Positions 1 through 6,479 of a stretch of 10,560 bases of DNA are shown one piece after another. The notes under the pieces are model-generated. The model made no database searches and was not told the origin of the DNA. It was given only the letters and a program-made list of their open reading frames with translations. The stretch lies in contig CARCZS010000049.1 in assembly GCA_948956705.1 (NCBI GenBank), positions 1 to 10,560 on the forward strand. The letters run 5' to 3'. Position numbers and translations under genes: made by a program. This stretch comes from an uncultured Phocaeicola sp. GTDB taxonomy: Bacteria; Bacteroidota; Bacteroidia; Bacteroidales; Bacteroidaceae. Each line of letters opens with the position of its first letter. Positions within the stretch are counted from its first letter, which is position 1.

Positions 1-31
1 CACATAATGGATTAAGATTATAATGAAGCCA

Positions 32-62
32 CAAAGGTAGGAAGGAAAAGAGGGGGAAAAAA
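32..62 (-). promoter_or_regulatory. Leftward Bacteroides-type promoter for a gene beyond the left edge
   Basis: On the minus strand a perfect TAnnTTTG -7 element (TACCTTTG) occupies 39 down to 32. An A-run read as TTTT at about 59-62 sits 19 nt upstream, close to the TTTG -33 element. The promoter points out of the window, so a gene transcribed leftward probably starts just past position 1. It lies directly against the 5' break of the fimbrillin-like gene, which itself has no plus-strand promoter or start here. Confidence 0.5.
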
Positions 63-1443
63 CACGCACGAGGCCGAATGCTTACTAATAAAAACCGGTT
101 CCAGCGGCGTTCCCAAAAGCATTCTCACAAGAAAAACCGACTCTTCTGACACCTTTACGGGCAATCTTTCGACACTGGTAAAGAATGAGAATGAAATTGC
201 CGTATTTTACCCGGCGGCAGCCATCACCGCGAACAGCAGTGACACCCTGACCCAAACCCTCAACCTGAGCGGACAGGACGGAACACTGGCAGGTATAACA
301 AATTATGATTACTTATGGGCACAATGTAAAGCCGGCATGAACGAAACCACAGGCTCTTCCGCCTGCGAAATGACCAGTTTGGTCACTATCGGTAAATTCC
401 AGTTCACCGTCAACGGTGGCAGTCCTTTGAACAACATCACAAGAATTACCATAACCGCCACTGCCGGAACCCTCTACTCCAGTGCCGTTATGAAACTAAA
501 AAACGGAGAGTTCAGCAGTACCCAAACAGGAAATATCACTATTAAAAACAAAGCCGGTATTTCCGGAACCACCTACATCTCCTTCTTCCCTTCCGAAGCA
601 CAGTTGCATTTCACTCTTGTTACCACCACCGGTGAAGTGTATGAGGCAGCTACTTCGACAACCATCAAATTGGAGAAAGGCAAAGTATACGAAGCTCCGG
701 CACTCACTTGCACTCTTTTACCTTCTGCCAAGGTAGGCGATTATTACTATAGCGACGCTACTTTCTCCAGCGAGAAGAATGAGAATAAAACCTGCATCGG
801 TATTGTCTATGCCCTGGATGATGCGGACGGCAATCTCTCGCCCACCCTGTCCACTTCTCCATTCGGACGCATCGTGGCATTAGGCGACAACCAGTCCAGT
901 ACCAAATGGATCAGCAAAGCAGAAGATATAGAAGGCATCGAAAACTATACCACCGCCGACGGCACATTGACAAGCGGTGTCCTCCCTTATTATAACGGAA
1001 CCGCCGATTCTTTCTTCTCCGATAAGGACGAGGAACGCATCAAGGGGGCAACCATTCATGTTGAAACCGGACAACCTGCCACCTGGGTGTCAGAAGGAGC
1101 CATCAGCGACTTCAATGGAAAGGCTCACACCGCCTACCTCGGTAAAAGTTCTTCCAGCTACCCGGCAGGAGGCTACTGCTACCAATACAGTACCAGCGGC
1201 AAATCGGCAGGTGAATGGTATTTACCGTCGGCAGGCGAGTTGACTTTGTTGTGGGAACTTCAAAAAGCCGGAATCATTTGTAAAGACAAACAAGATTGTT
1301 TCAATGATTTTGCACGCAAAGCGTACTGGTCTTCTTCCGAACACTCGGCAGAATCCGCCTGGCATCTGAATTTTGTAAGTGGTGCGATAGTTGCTAACAG
1401 TAAAGCCAGCAACTACGCCACACGCCCTGTCGCACAATTCTAA
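61..1443 (+). pseudogene. 5'-truncated fimbrillin-family surface protein with C-type-lectin-like (DUF1566-like) C-terminal domain
   Basis: The frame is open from 16 to the TAA at 1441-1443 and reads as protein from about 61, but the first in-frame ATG after the opening stop is at 337, inside the conserved part. Residues encoded before 337 (for example VFYPAAAIT, about 202-228, and DYLWAQ, about 307-324) look like the middle of a fimbrillin beta-sandwich domain. The signal peptide, lipobox and first strands are therefore missing rather than mis-started. Family members are exported lipoproteins of the FimA/Mfa fimbrillin type, displayed on the cell surface. The 3' half (about 780-1440) is a second domain with the motifs WYLPS (1216-1230) and YWSSSE (1324-1341) and a terminal RPVAQF. 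This resembles DUF1566/FISUMP-like C-type-lectin folds. The gene ends in a strong terminator. Translation from 337 would give a 368-residue protein with no export signal, so I call it a decapitated remnant. The domain assignments rest on motif recognition only. Confidence 0.6.
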
Positions 1444-1502
1444 AGGTCCGATGGAGGCACAGCAGTTCCCATTGGCTATAAATGGTTGACAAATTGATTG
1501 TA

Positions 1503-1547
1503 AAGCCCGGTCCGTTCACCACCAAACGGACCGGGCTTCTTTTTTTT
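1503..1547 (+). terminator. Intrinsic terminator after the fimbrillin-like gene
   Basis: A perfect 14-bp stem (AAGCCCGGTCCGTT at 1503-1516 pairing with 1525-1538) closes an 8-nt loop. A run of eight T at 1540-1547 follows, one base after the stem. It lies about 60 nt after the stop at 1443. This is the strongest terminator in the window and shows the upstream gene was once a genuine transcription unit end. Confidence 0.9.
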
Positions 1548-1565
1548 CATATTTTCCACTCTTCC

Positions 1566-1595
1566 TTTATCAACCCGGACATTTTCCGATCTTTG
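1566..1595 (+). promoter_or_regulatory. Possible relic promoter of the NuoE-like pseudogene
   Basis: GATCTTTG at 1588-1595 differs from the TAnnTTTG -7 consensus at the first base only. A TTTA about 18 nt upstream is a poor -33. It sits 16 nt before the first ATG (1612) of the degraded gene. Weak evidence, consistent with a decaying transcription unit. Confidence 0.3.
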
Positions 1596-1611
1596 CAACA
1601 CACTAATTCTT

Positions 1612-2040
1612 ATGCCCATGAAAATACGCCCCACCTGTAAATTACAAGCAATCATGAAGAAAGCGGAAAGATTGGCAACAAGCATGGGAACCAGCCTGAA
1701 GAGATGTAACGTATCATCGCCCGCAAACTGAACATGCCCGTATAGAAAATGTATGGCATGGTTACTTTCTATACGTTCTTTGCCATGATCCCCAAAGGAA
1801 AACATCCCATCTCCGTATGCATGGGAACGGTCTGCCGTTTACGCGGCTCCGAAAAACTACCGGAAGAATTTAAACGGATATTGGGAATAGAAGCAGGAGA
1901 AACAACTCCCGATGGCAAGTTCTTTCCGGACTGTCTGTGGTGTGTAGGCGCCTATGGATTGCTCCCTGTAATAATGATAAAAAGTCTATGACCGACTGCA
2001 ACCTGTGGATATGGAGAAGATTATTGAAGACTTGAAATGA
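1612..2040 (+). pseudogene. Degraded NuoE/HndA-type thioredoxin-like [2Fe-2S] subunit
   Basis: Intact members are the 24-kDa-type subunit of NADH dehydrogenases and NAD(P)-linked [FeFe] hydrogenases, which carry one [2Fe-2S] cluster on a CxxxxC plus CxxxC ligand set. Recognisable pieces are RIIARKLNMPV (1710-1742), MYGMVTFYTFF with PKGKH (from 1749), the first ligand pair CMGTVC (codons 1818-1835), GETTPDGKF, and a C-terminal KVYDRLQPV...IIEDLK piece (1981-2037) ending in TGA at 2038-2040. Lesions are several: a frame change around 1677-1683, a stop TAA at 1707-1709, a stop TAG at 1743-1745, the fourth ligand replaced by tyrosine (CVGAYG, TAT at 1953-1955), and a frame loss at about 1972-1981 that puts the last 20 codons in another frame. 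No nuoF/hydrogenase partner is adjacent. The middle 80-residue open stretch should not be annotated as a functional protein. Confidence 0.85.
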
Positions 2041-2106
2041 AATGCAATCCTTTTTTCTTATTATTAAAATCTTTCTTTTTAATCATTAAGCGTTTTCTTC
2101 CTTTTA

Positions 2107-2202
2107 TGTTCTATCTCCCAAGCTTGCGGAGTTAACTCCATAGCCTTTGGAGTTATCTCCATAAGCTTGGGAGTTAACTCCAAAGGCTATGGAGATAGAA
2201 CA
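2107..2202. repeat. 96-bp array of 12-bp palindromes on a 21-bp period
   Basis: Three near-identical units GGAGTTAACTCC (2128-2139, 2170-2181) and GGAGTTATCTCC (2149-2160) are separated by exactly 9 bp. The array is bounded by the inverted ends TGTTCTATCTCC (2107-2118) and GGAGATAGAACA (2191-2202), each also 9 bp from its neighbouring unit. The 9-bp spacers are related too: spacer 2 (ATAGCCTTT, 2140-2148) is the exact reverse complement of spacer 4 (2182-2190), and spacer 1 (CAAGCTTGC) matches the complement of spacer 3 (ATAAGCTTG) at 7 of 9 positions. Several mutually exclusive hairpins are therefore possible, with axes at about 2144, 2154.5 and 2165. It lies between the NuoE-like relic and the next hairpin. 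Function unknown. Confidence 0.9.
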
Positions 2203-2356
2203 CATCCTTTCAAAAAGGCTTACTCTTACGGTCAAAAAGAATTAGCTATTCCTATACTATCACTAAACCCTACAATAAAGTTAAATGAGGAAAAGCCGCA
2301 TAAACAACGAATAATGCAAAAGTTTGATAAACCGGTGAAAGAATACCACAAGATAT

Positions 2357-2406
2357 CAGAAGAGTTCCCCGTTTTCCAAACAGATGGAAAGCGGGGAACT
2401 CTTCTG
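2357..2406. repeat. Long hairpin (22-bp stem, 6-nt loop)
   Basis: Positions 2357-2378 pair with 2385-2406 with a single irregularity, T2372 opposite G2391. This is a wobble pair if transcribed from the plus strand and an A/C mismatch from the minus strand. The loop is AACAGA. No T-run follows on either strand, so it is not a standard intrinsic terminator. It could still stop or protect transcripts entering from either side, or be part of a small RNA. A small second hairpin (TGCATT-AATA-AATGCA, 2405-2420) overlaps its end. Confidence 0.8.
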
Positions 2407-2471
2407 CATTAATAAATGCATTCAGTTTAAACAGGTTATAAAAACAAGTATAAACTATTTTATAATGAAAC

Positions 2472-2501
2472 GCAGACAAGTTATTCTTTATCCTTGTCTG
2501 C
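2472..2501 (-). terminator. Weak hairpin terminator overlapping the helicase stop codon
   Basis: GCAGACAAG (2472-2480) and CTTGTCTGC (2493-2501) form a 9-bp stem with a 12-nt loop that contains the helicase stop (2488-2490). On the minus strand it is followed by GTTTCATTAT, not a clean U-run, so termination would be inefficient. Confidence 0.45.
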
Positions 2502-3792
2502 CGGAAGCCTTTCTATCCGAACTCTGCCTGCCTTGCCCTTGTCTGCTTTGAGCCTGTTTCTTCCTGCGCCAATAATCACCATTGCTTTTGCTGCCCCGGT
2601 ACACCTTATTGGCTTTTGCTTTTTCTTTCAGTTCTTCGGTCTTGCCGGCCTGCGCTTTTTCCCCTTCCACGGTCACCCAAGGATGGTCTTTCACAACAGG
2701 AATCTGTAGTCCTATCAGTTTTTGGATATCCTTTAAATAAGGCAATTCTTCCGATTCACAAAAAGAGATGGCTATTCCGTCGTGTCCGGCACGCCCGGTA
2801 CGACCGATGCGGTGCACATAAGTTTCCGATATATTGGGCAGTTCATAGTTGATAACGTGAGAAAGCTGGTTCACATCAATGCCTCTGGCTGCAATATCTG
2901 TGGCTATCAGCACTCTTGTGGTATGATCCTTGAAGTTTGTCAACGCCCTTTGGCGTGCGTTCTGCGATTTGTTTCCATGAATAGCTTCCGCCCCGATCTC
3001 ACTCTTGTTCAAAATCCTCGCCAATTTATCCGCACCATGCTTGGTACGGGTAAAAATCAACACTGACTCTATCTCAGGATTCTTCAGCAAATGCAGCAAC
3101 AAGTCCTTCTTTTCCTTCTTCTCTACAAAATAAACACTCTGCCGGATAGTATCAACAGTAGATGAAACTGGAGTCACCTCTATCTTCTCCGGATTAGTCA
3201 ACATGGAATCTGCCAGCTTCTCTATTTCAGAAGGCATGGTAGCCGAGAAAAACAAAGTCTGTCGCCGGGCAGGAATCAGTTTCAATACTTTCTTGATATC
3301 GTGTATGAAGCCCATATCAAGCATACGGTCTGCCTCATCCAATACAAAATACTCCAACCCCTTCAATGAAATACAGCCTTGCGACTGCAAATCAAGCAAA
3401 CGTCCGGGAGTGGCAATCAATACCTGCACACCTCGTTTCAAAGCATCAACTTGCGCCTTTTGGGGCACTCCACCGAAAATGACGGCATGCTTCACTCCGG
3501 TATATCCGGCATATTGGTCAAAGTTCTCGCCTATCTGTATAGCAAGCTCACGCGTCGGGGTGAGTATCAATGCTTTGATACCTTTTTTATGGTCTGATTG
3601 ATAAAGTCGTTGTATAAGGGGGATAGCAAACGCTGCTGTTTTTCCTGTTCCTGTCTGGGCGCATCCCAGCAAATCTTTACCTTTTAATAATACAGGAATT
3701 GCTTGTTCCTGAATGGGGGTCGGCGTTGTATAGCTGGTTTGTTGTAAAGCCTTCAAAATAGGCTCTATAAGATCTAATTCTTTAAATGTCAT
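2488..3792 (-). CDS. rhlE: DEAD-box ATP-dependent RNA helicase, RhlE type
   Basis: Cytosolic ATP-dependent helicase of 434 residues that unwinds short RNA duplexes; relatives act in ribosome assembly and RNA decay. All core motifs are visible: an N-terminal F...L and PTPIQ (residues 24-28) Q-motif, Walker A AQTGTGKT (45-52), PTREL (79-83), GG (107-108), TPGR (128-131), DEAD (152-155), SAT (183-185), ATDIAARGID (297-306) and HRIGRTGRAG (327-336). After the two RecA-like domains comes a basic, Gln/Arg/Ser-rich tail (about 390-434), as in RhlE proteins, which probably binds RNA non-specifically. The ATG at 3792 begins MTFKEL right at the Q-motif, the usual RhlE start. The gene stands alone with its own promoter. 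It is not part of the phosphoesterase operon, from which it is separated by a hairpin and a promoter. The assignment to RhlE rather than another DEAD subfamily is by overall resemblance. Confidence 0.93.
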   Translation of the reverse strand: MTFKELDLIEPILKALQQTSYTTPTPIQEQAIPVLLKGKDLLGCAQTGTGKTAAFAIPLIQRLYQSDHKKGIKALILTPTRELAIQIGENFDQYAGYTGVKHAVIFGGVPQKAQVDALKRGVQVLIATPGRLLDLQSQGCISLKGLEYFVLDEADRMLDMGFIHDIKKVLKLIPARRQTLFFSATMPSEIEKLADSMLTNPEKIEVTPVSSTVDTIRQSVYFVEKKEKKDLLLHLLKNPEIESVLIFTRTKHGADKLARILNKSEIGAEAIHGNKSQNARQRALTNFKDHTTRVLIATDIAARGIDVNQLSHVINYELPNISETYVHRIGRTGRAGHDGIAISFCESEELPYLKDIQKLIGLQIPVVKDHPWVTVEGEKAQAGKTEELKEKAKANKVYRGSKSNGDYWRRKKQAQSRQGQGRQSSDRKASGRQG

Positions 3793-3840
3793 GTGAAATA
3801 ATTAAATTGGGCCTCACGGCCTGTATCTATTTTATGGGAA

Positions 3841-3869
3841 CAAAGGTACAGTAATGATTCTGCCCGAAA
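3841..3869 (-). promoter_or_regulatory. Promoter of the DEAD-box helicase gene
   Basis: A perfect TAnnTTTG -7 element (TACCTTTG) is read on the minus strand from 3848 to 3841, 48 nt before the start codon. The best -33 candidate is TTTC at 3869-3866, 17 nt upstream and so slightly short. That -33 overlaps the hairpin at 3859-3884. Confidence 0.65.
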
Positions 3870-3884
3870 GTATTTCCGGGCAGA
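3859..3884 (-). terminator. Hairpin after the phosphoesterase operon (possible terminator)
   Basis: TCTGCCCG (3859-3866) pairs perfectly with CGGGCAGA (3877-3884). A partial AAA/TTT extension lies inside. It lies downstream of the phosphoesterase/PQQ gene and just upstream of the helicase -7 element. No U-run follows, so it may be a weak terminator or mRNA 3' end structure rather than a full intrinsic terminator. Confidence 0.45.
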
Positions 3885-3995
3885 CTTTATGGTTATTTAA
3901 CTAGATAGTTCCTGTTTGATCCATTGAATAGTTCCATCATAAGAAAGAAGATGCTTCACACTTACCGCCCATATCATATCGTAATCTACGTAACT

Positions 3996-6452
3996 CTACT
4001 TACAGAACAAATAAACATTTCCACCAAAGTCCGAAACCACCAATGCATTACCCGACAGGGCTACCGACCCGAACATAGGAGCTCCTGTAGCATGTTTCCA
4101 TACCACCTTGCCATCCTCTTTATTAATTCCGTATACCGTACCGTCCGAAGCGGCTACATAAACAATATCTCCCGCCCATACCGCACTGGTTTCAATCGTA
4201 GCGGAAGGCTGACGGCTATAAGGACAGGTATAAACCAAAGCATCCCCCACAGGACAAGTCCATTTTTCTTCCAATGTCTCACTATCCAAGGCTATCAGCC
4301 CTTTCTGTGCAGAACCAAAGATAATCTCCTTGTCAGTGAGTAAAGGAGTAGAAGTAACGTCCACATTATAAGGTAATGGTTTACGGACTATTACTTTTCC
4401 GGTAGCAGCCTCTAATATAAAGAAAGACTTATCTGAGATCAGATACAACAAGGCACCATGCATGGCAGGAGATGCTCCCCGATTACGCAAGCCGTTATCG
4501 CTGACCGCCCAAAGTTTCTCACCTGTTTTGGCATCATTGCCGTAAAGGGCATTCCATTGTGCACCGGCAACCAGCAGGTTGTTACCCAAAGTCAGCGTGC
4601 TCGTAGTCCCTTCTCCTTGTCCCCAGCCTTCATTTTTCCAAAGTTGTTTGCCCGTTCGGGCTTCAAAAGCACAAAGCCCCTTTCCGGTTCCCGCATAGAC
4701 CACTCCTTCACCGGCCACCAGTCCGTCAATAAGGGCCGGCAAGCCATTTACGGGCAATTGCTTTTCCCAACACAATTTACCGGTTTCGGTATCAATGGCA
4801 TACAAAAAGCCTTGGGCATCCTGGGCAAACACGATGTCACTATCAACCGCAATGGAGTTTTTAATAGAATTACGAACAGGACAACTCCAAAGAATTGTAC
4901 CGTCCTTCCCATTCAAAGCATACACATGGCCTGCACCTTTCAGATCCTCATCCACAGAGGCAACAATTACTTTTCCCTTGTGTATCAGTGGAGAAGTCAT
5001 ATAAAGATTAGCTCCGACATTGTTAGTCCATGCCAGCTGCAAAGGCAAATTCAATGGAGCGGAAACGGGGGCGGAATGTTTCGCATTGCCTGACAGATTA
5101 TCCCAGTCAGCAGAAAACAAAGGAACGGCCTTTTCAGTCCGGCAGATAAAATTACTTTCTGCTTCAGCTATCTCTCCGTTATTAAAACGGGCTGTTACCC
5201 GCAAAGTAAGTTCCTTACCCACATATTTATGAGACAAGGGAAGCTCCCCGTTCCATGACCAGTCAGTACTTTGCAGCAATCGCTTGTTTTTCAGCACAGG
5301 TTTCCCGTCGGCCAGACAAGTATAGAGCACTTCTCTCACCGGCGACACGGAAGAATACACATTGACAGCCACCGGAAGGACACCCGAAGCCATTACTCCT
5401 GCAGGCGAAGCGATACAGATATTCTTGTCCAAATAGGTATAACGGAGCTCGGAAGTGAAATCTCCTTTACTATCTACGTGCATCACACGAAAAGCAGTAG
5501 TGGAATGATCTATGCCTCCTTTATCCAATGAAGAGGTACAAACACTGTAAACATCTCCCTGTTTCTTCATATAGTTAATATGCCAATGACCATATACCCA
5601 TGCTTTCAAGTTGTACTCATTCAGATTAATGCTTCCGGCATTCTTGCTCTTAAAAATAAAGGTATCTTCGTATGTCAGCAAATCATGATTGAAAACAACA
5701 ACAGGAGTTCCGGGGCGGATATGAGCCAGGTCGTTCTTCAACCAACGACAGACGTCATCGGAAGTATAGCCTGGAGCATGGTCTCCTCCGGGCATCGGCG
5801 TAACAACATAGTGCACATTACCTGCATCAAAAGAATAATATACCGGCCCATAAATGCTTTCAAAAAGTTCTTCGCCATACTTCCCCTTTACCAAATCATG
5901 ATTTCCGATACAATAAAAGACAGGACAGTCCATATTTTCCGTATTCATCAGTTTGATATGAGCCTTCAAGCCTTTTTCATAGCAGATATCCCCGGTATGA
6001 ATGATAAAAGCCGCCTGTTCATTCCTGGCATAGTCACGCACATTATTCACCCAGTCTGCATGGTTTTCCGTATTAAATATCTCTGTATCAGCAATATGAA
6101 TATACCTGTGGGAGCCGTTTTTACGAATCCGTCCACTGTAAGGGATCAAACCGAAATCATAACCGGACTGTTTCTTTTCTATTTTATGATAATGACGGTT
6201 AAATGTTTTATACCCCGAAGGAGTGGTAATGAAAATAAAACGTTCACGCTCATGACCGGGTAAAGTAAAACTACCGTCGGCAGCCGTTTCAACCACATTC
6301 AAGCCATCGGATACTTTGATGCCCGCCAGCGGTTTTTCACTTTGGTCAAATACGCCATTCTTGTTTTTATCTACATATACATGGCCCGTGTAAGCAGCCA
6401 TCACCGGCATTGCGGCCAACATCAGGCACGATAATAAAAAGGTCTTTTTCAT
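3996..6452 (-). CDS. Secreted calcineurin-like phosphoesterase fused to a PQQ-type beta-propeller
   Basis: An 818-residue exported protein. A signal peptide (MKKTFLLSCLMLAAMPVMA, residues 1-19) ends in an Ala-x-Ala-like site. Residues 20-100 form an SdrB/prealbumin-like beta domain (NKNGVFD, then ADGSFTLPG), as in the N-terminal domain of this metallophosphoesterase group. The catalytic domain (about 115-325) shows the two-metal set: D122 (in ADTE, where the usual DxH histidine is Glu), GD at 154-155, GNHD at 183-186, NHD at 255-257 and GHWH at 288-291. A linker domain (about 345-440) follows. Residues 470-818 are seven to eight blades with the PQQ signature, for example YALNGKDGTILW, YAIDTETGKLCW and YGINKEDGKVVW. 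The reaction is presumably phosphomono- or diester hydrolysis in the periplasm or at the cell surface; the propeller probably binds partner or substrate. There is no sign that it binds PQQ itself. It is the second gene of an operon, 27 bp after the EEP lipoprotein gene. After the TAG stop the frame continues open for 32 codons. Confidence 0.85.
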   Translation of the reverse strand: MKKTFLLSCLMLAAMPVMAAYTGHVYVDKNKNGVFDQSEKPLAGIKVSDGLNVVETAADGSFTLPGHERERFIFITTPSGYKTFNRHYHKIEKKQSGYDFGLIPYSGRIRKNGSHRYIHIADTEIFNTENHADWVNNVRDYARNEQAAFIIHTGDICYEKGLKAHIKLMNTENMDCPVFYCIGNHDLVKGKYGEELFESIYGPVYYSFDAGNVHYVVTPMPGGDHAPGYTSDDVCRWLKNDLAHIRPGTPVVVFNHDLLTYEDTFIFKSKNAGSINLNEYNLKAWVYGHWHINYMKKQGDVYSVCTSSLDKGGIDHSTTAFRVMHVDSKGDFTSELRYTYLDKNICIASPAGVMASGVLPVAVNVYSSVSPVREVLYTCLADGKPVLKNKRLLQSTDWSWNGELPLSHKYVGKELTLRVTARFNNGEIAEAESNFICRTEKAVPLFSADWDNLSGNAKHSAPVSAPLNLPLQLAWTNNVGANLYMTSPLIHKGKVIVASVDEDLKGAGHVYALNGKDGTILWSCPVRNSIKNSIAVDSDIVFAQDAQGFLYAIDTETGKLCWEKQLPVNGLPALIDGLVAGEGVVYAGTGKGLCAFEARTGKQLWKNEGWGQGEGTTSTLTLGNNLLVAGAQWNALYGNDAKTGEKLWAVSDNGLRNRGASPAMHGALLYLISDKSFFILEAATGKVIVRKPLPYNVDVTSTPLLTDKEIIFGSAQKGLIALDSETLEEKWTCPVGDALVYTCPYSRQPSATIETSAVWAGDIVYVAASDGTVYGINKEDGKVVWKHATGAPMFGSVALSGNALVVSDFGGNVYLFCK

Positions 6453-6479
6453 GAATATCTATTTTTATCAACTCTTATT

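Larger units (their letters stand above)
2041..2487. other. Non-coding intergenic stretch between the NuoE-like relic and the helicase gene
   Basis: Apart from the palindrome array and the long hairpin, I see no gene here. Short open frames on both strands run through the hairpin arms, need a TTG start or overlap each other, and show no recognisable protein motif. The first 65 bases (2041-2105) are AT-rich and pyrimidine-rich. Confidence 0.6.

Noticed and set aside
1503..1547. DGR-type initiation hairpin downstream of a variable region
   Set aside because: The stem is followed by eight T and fits an ordinary intrinsic terminator; it is about 60 nt past the stop codon.
1476..1805. Minus-strand 109-codon open frame
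   Set aside because: It lies antisense to the terminator and the NuoE-like relic; the plus-strand reading has clear homology-like motifs.
2107..2202. CRISPR-like array
   Set aside because: The repeat unit is 12 bp, spacers are only 9 bp and are complementary to one another, and there is no cas gene.
2167..2412. Plus-strand 81-codon open frame
   Set aside because: It needs a TTG start inside the palindrome array, runs through the hairpin arms and has no recognisable motif; an overlapping minus-strand frame at 2270-2479 is equally unconvincing.
3924..4343. Plus-strand 139-codon open frame
   Set aside because: Antisense to the propeller C-terminus; composition and context do not support coding.
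4458..5093. Plus-strand 211-codon open frame
   Set aside because: Shadow of the propeller repeats on the minus strand; no start context or motif of its own.
5580..6263. Plus-strand 227-codon open frame
   Set aside because: Shadow of the metallophosphoesterase catalytic domain, whose motifs are all on the minus strand.
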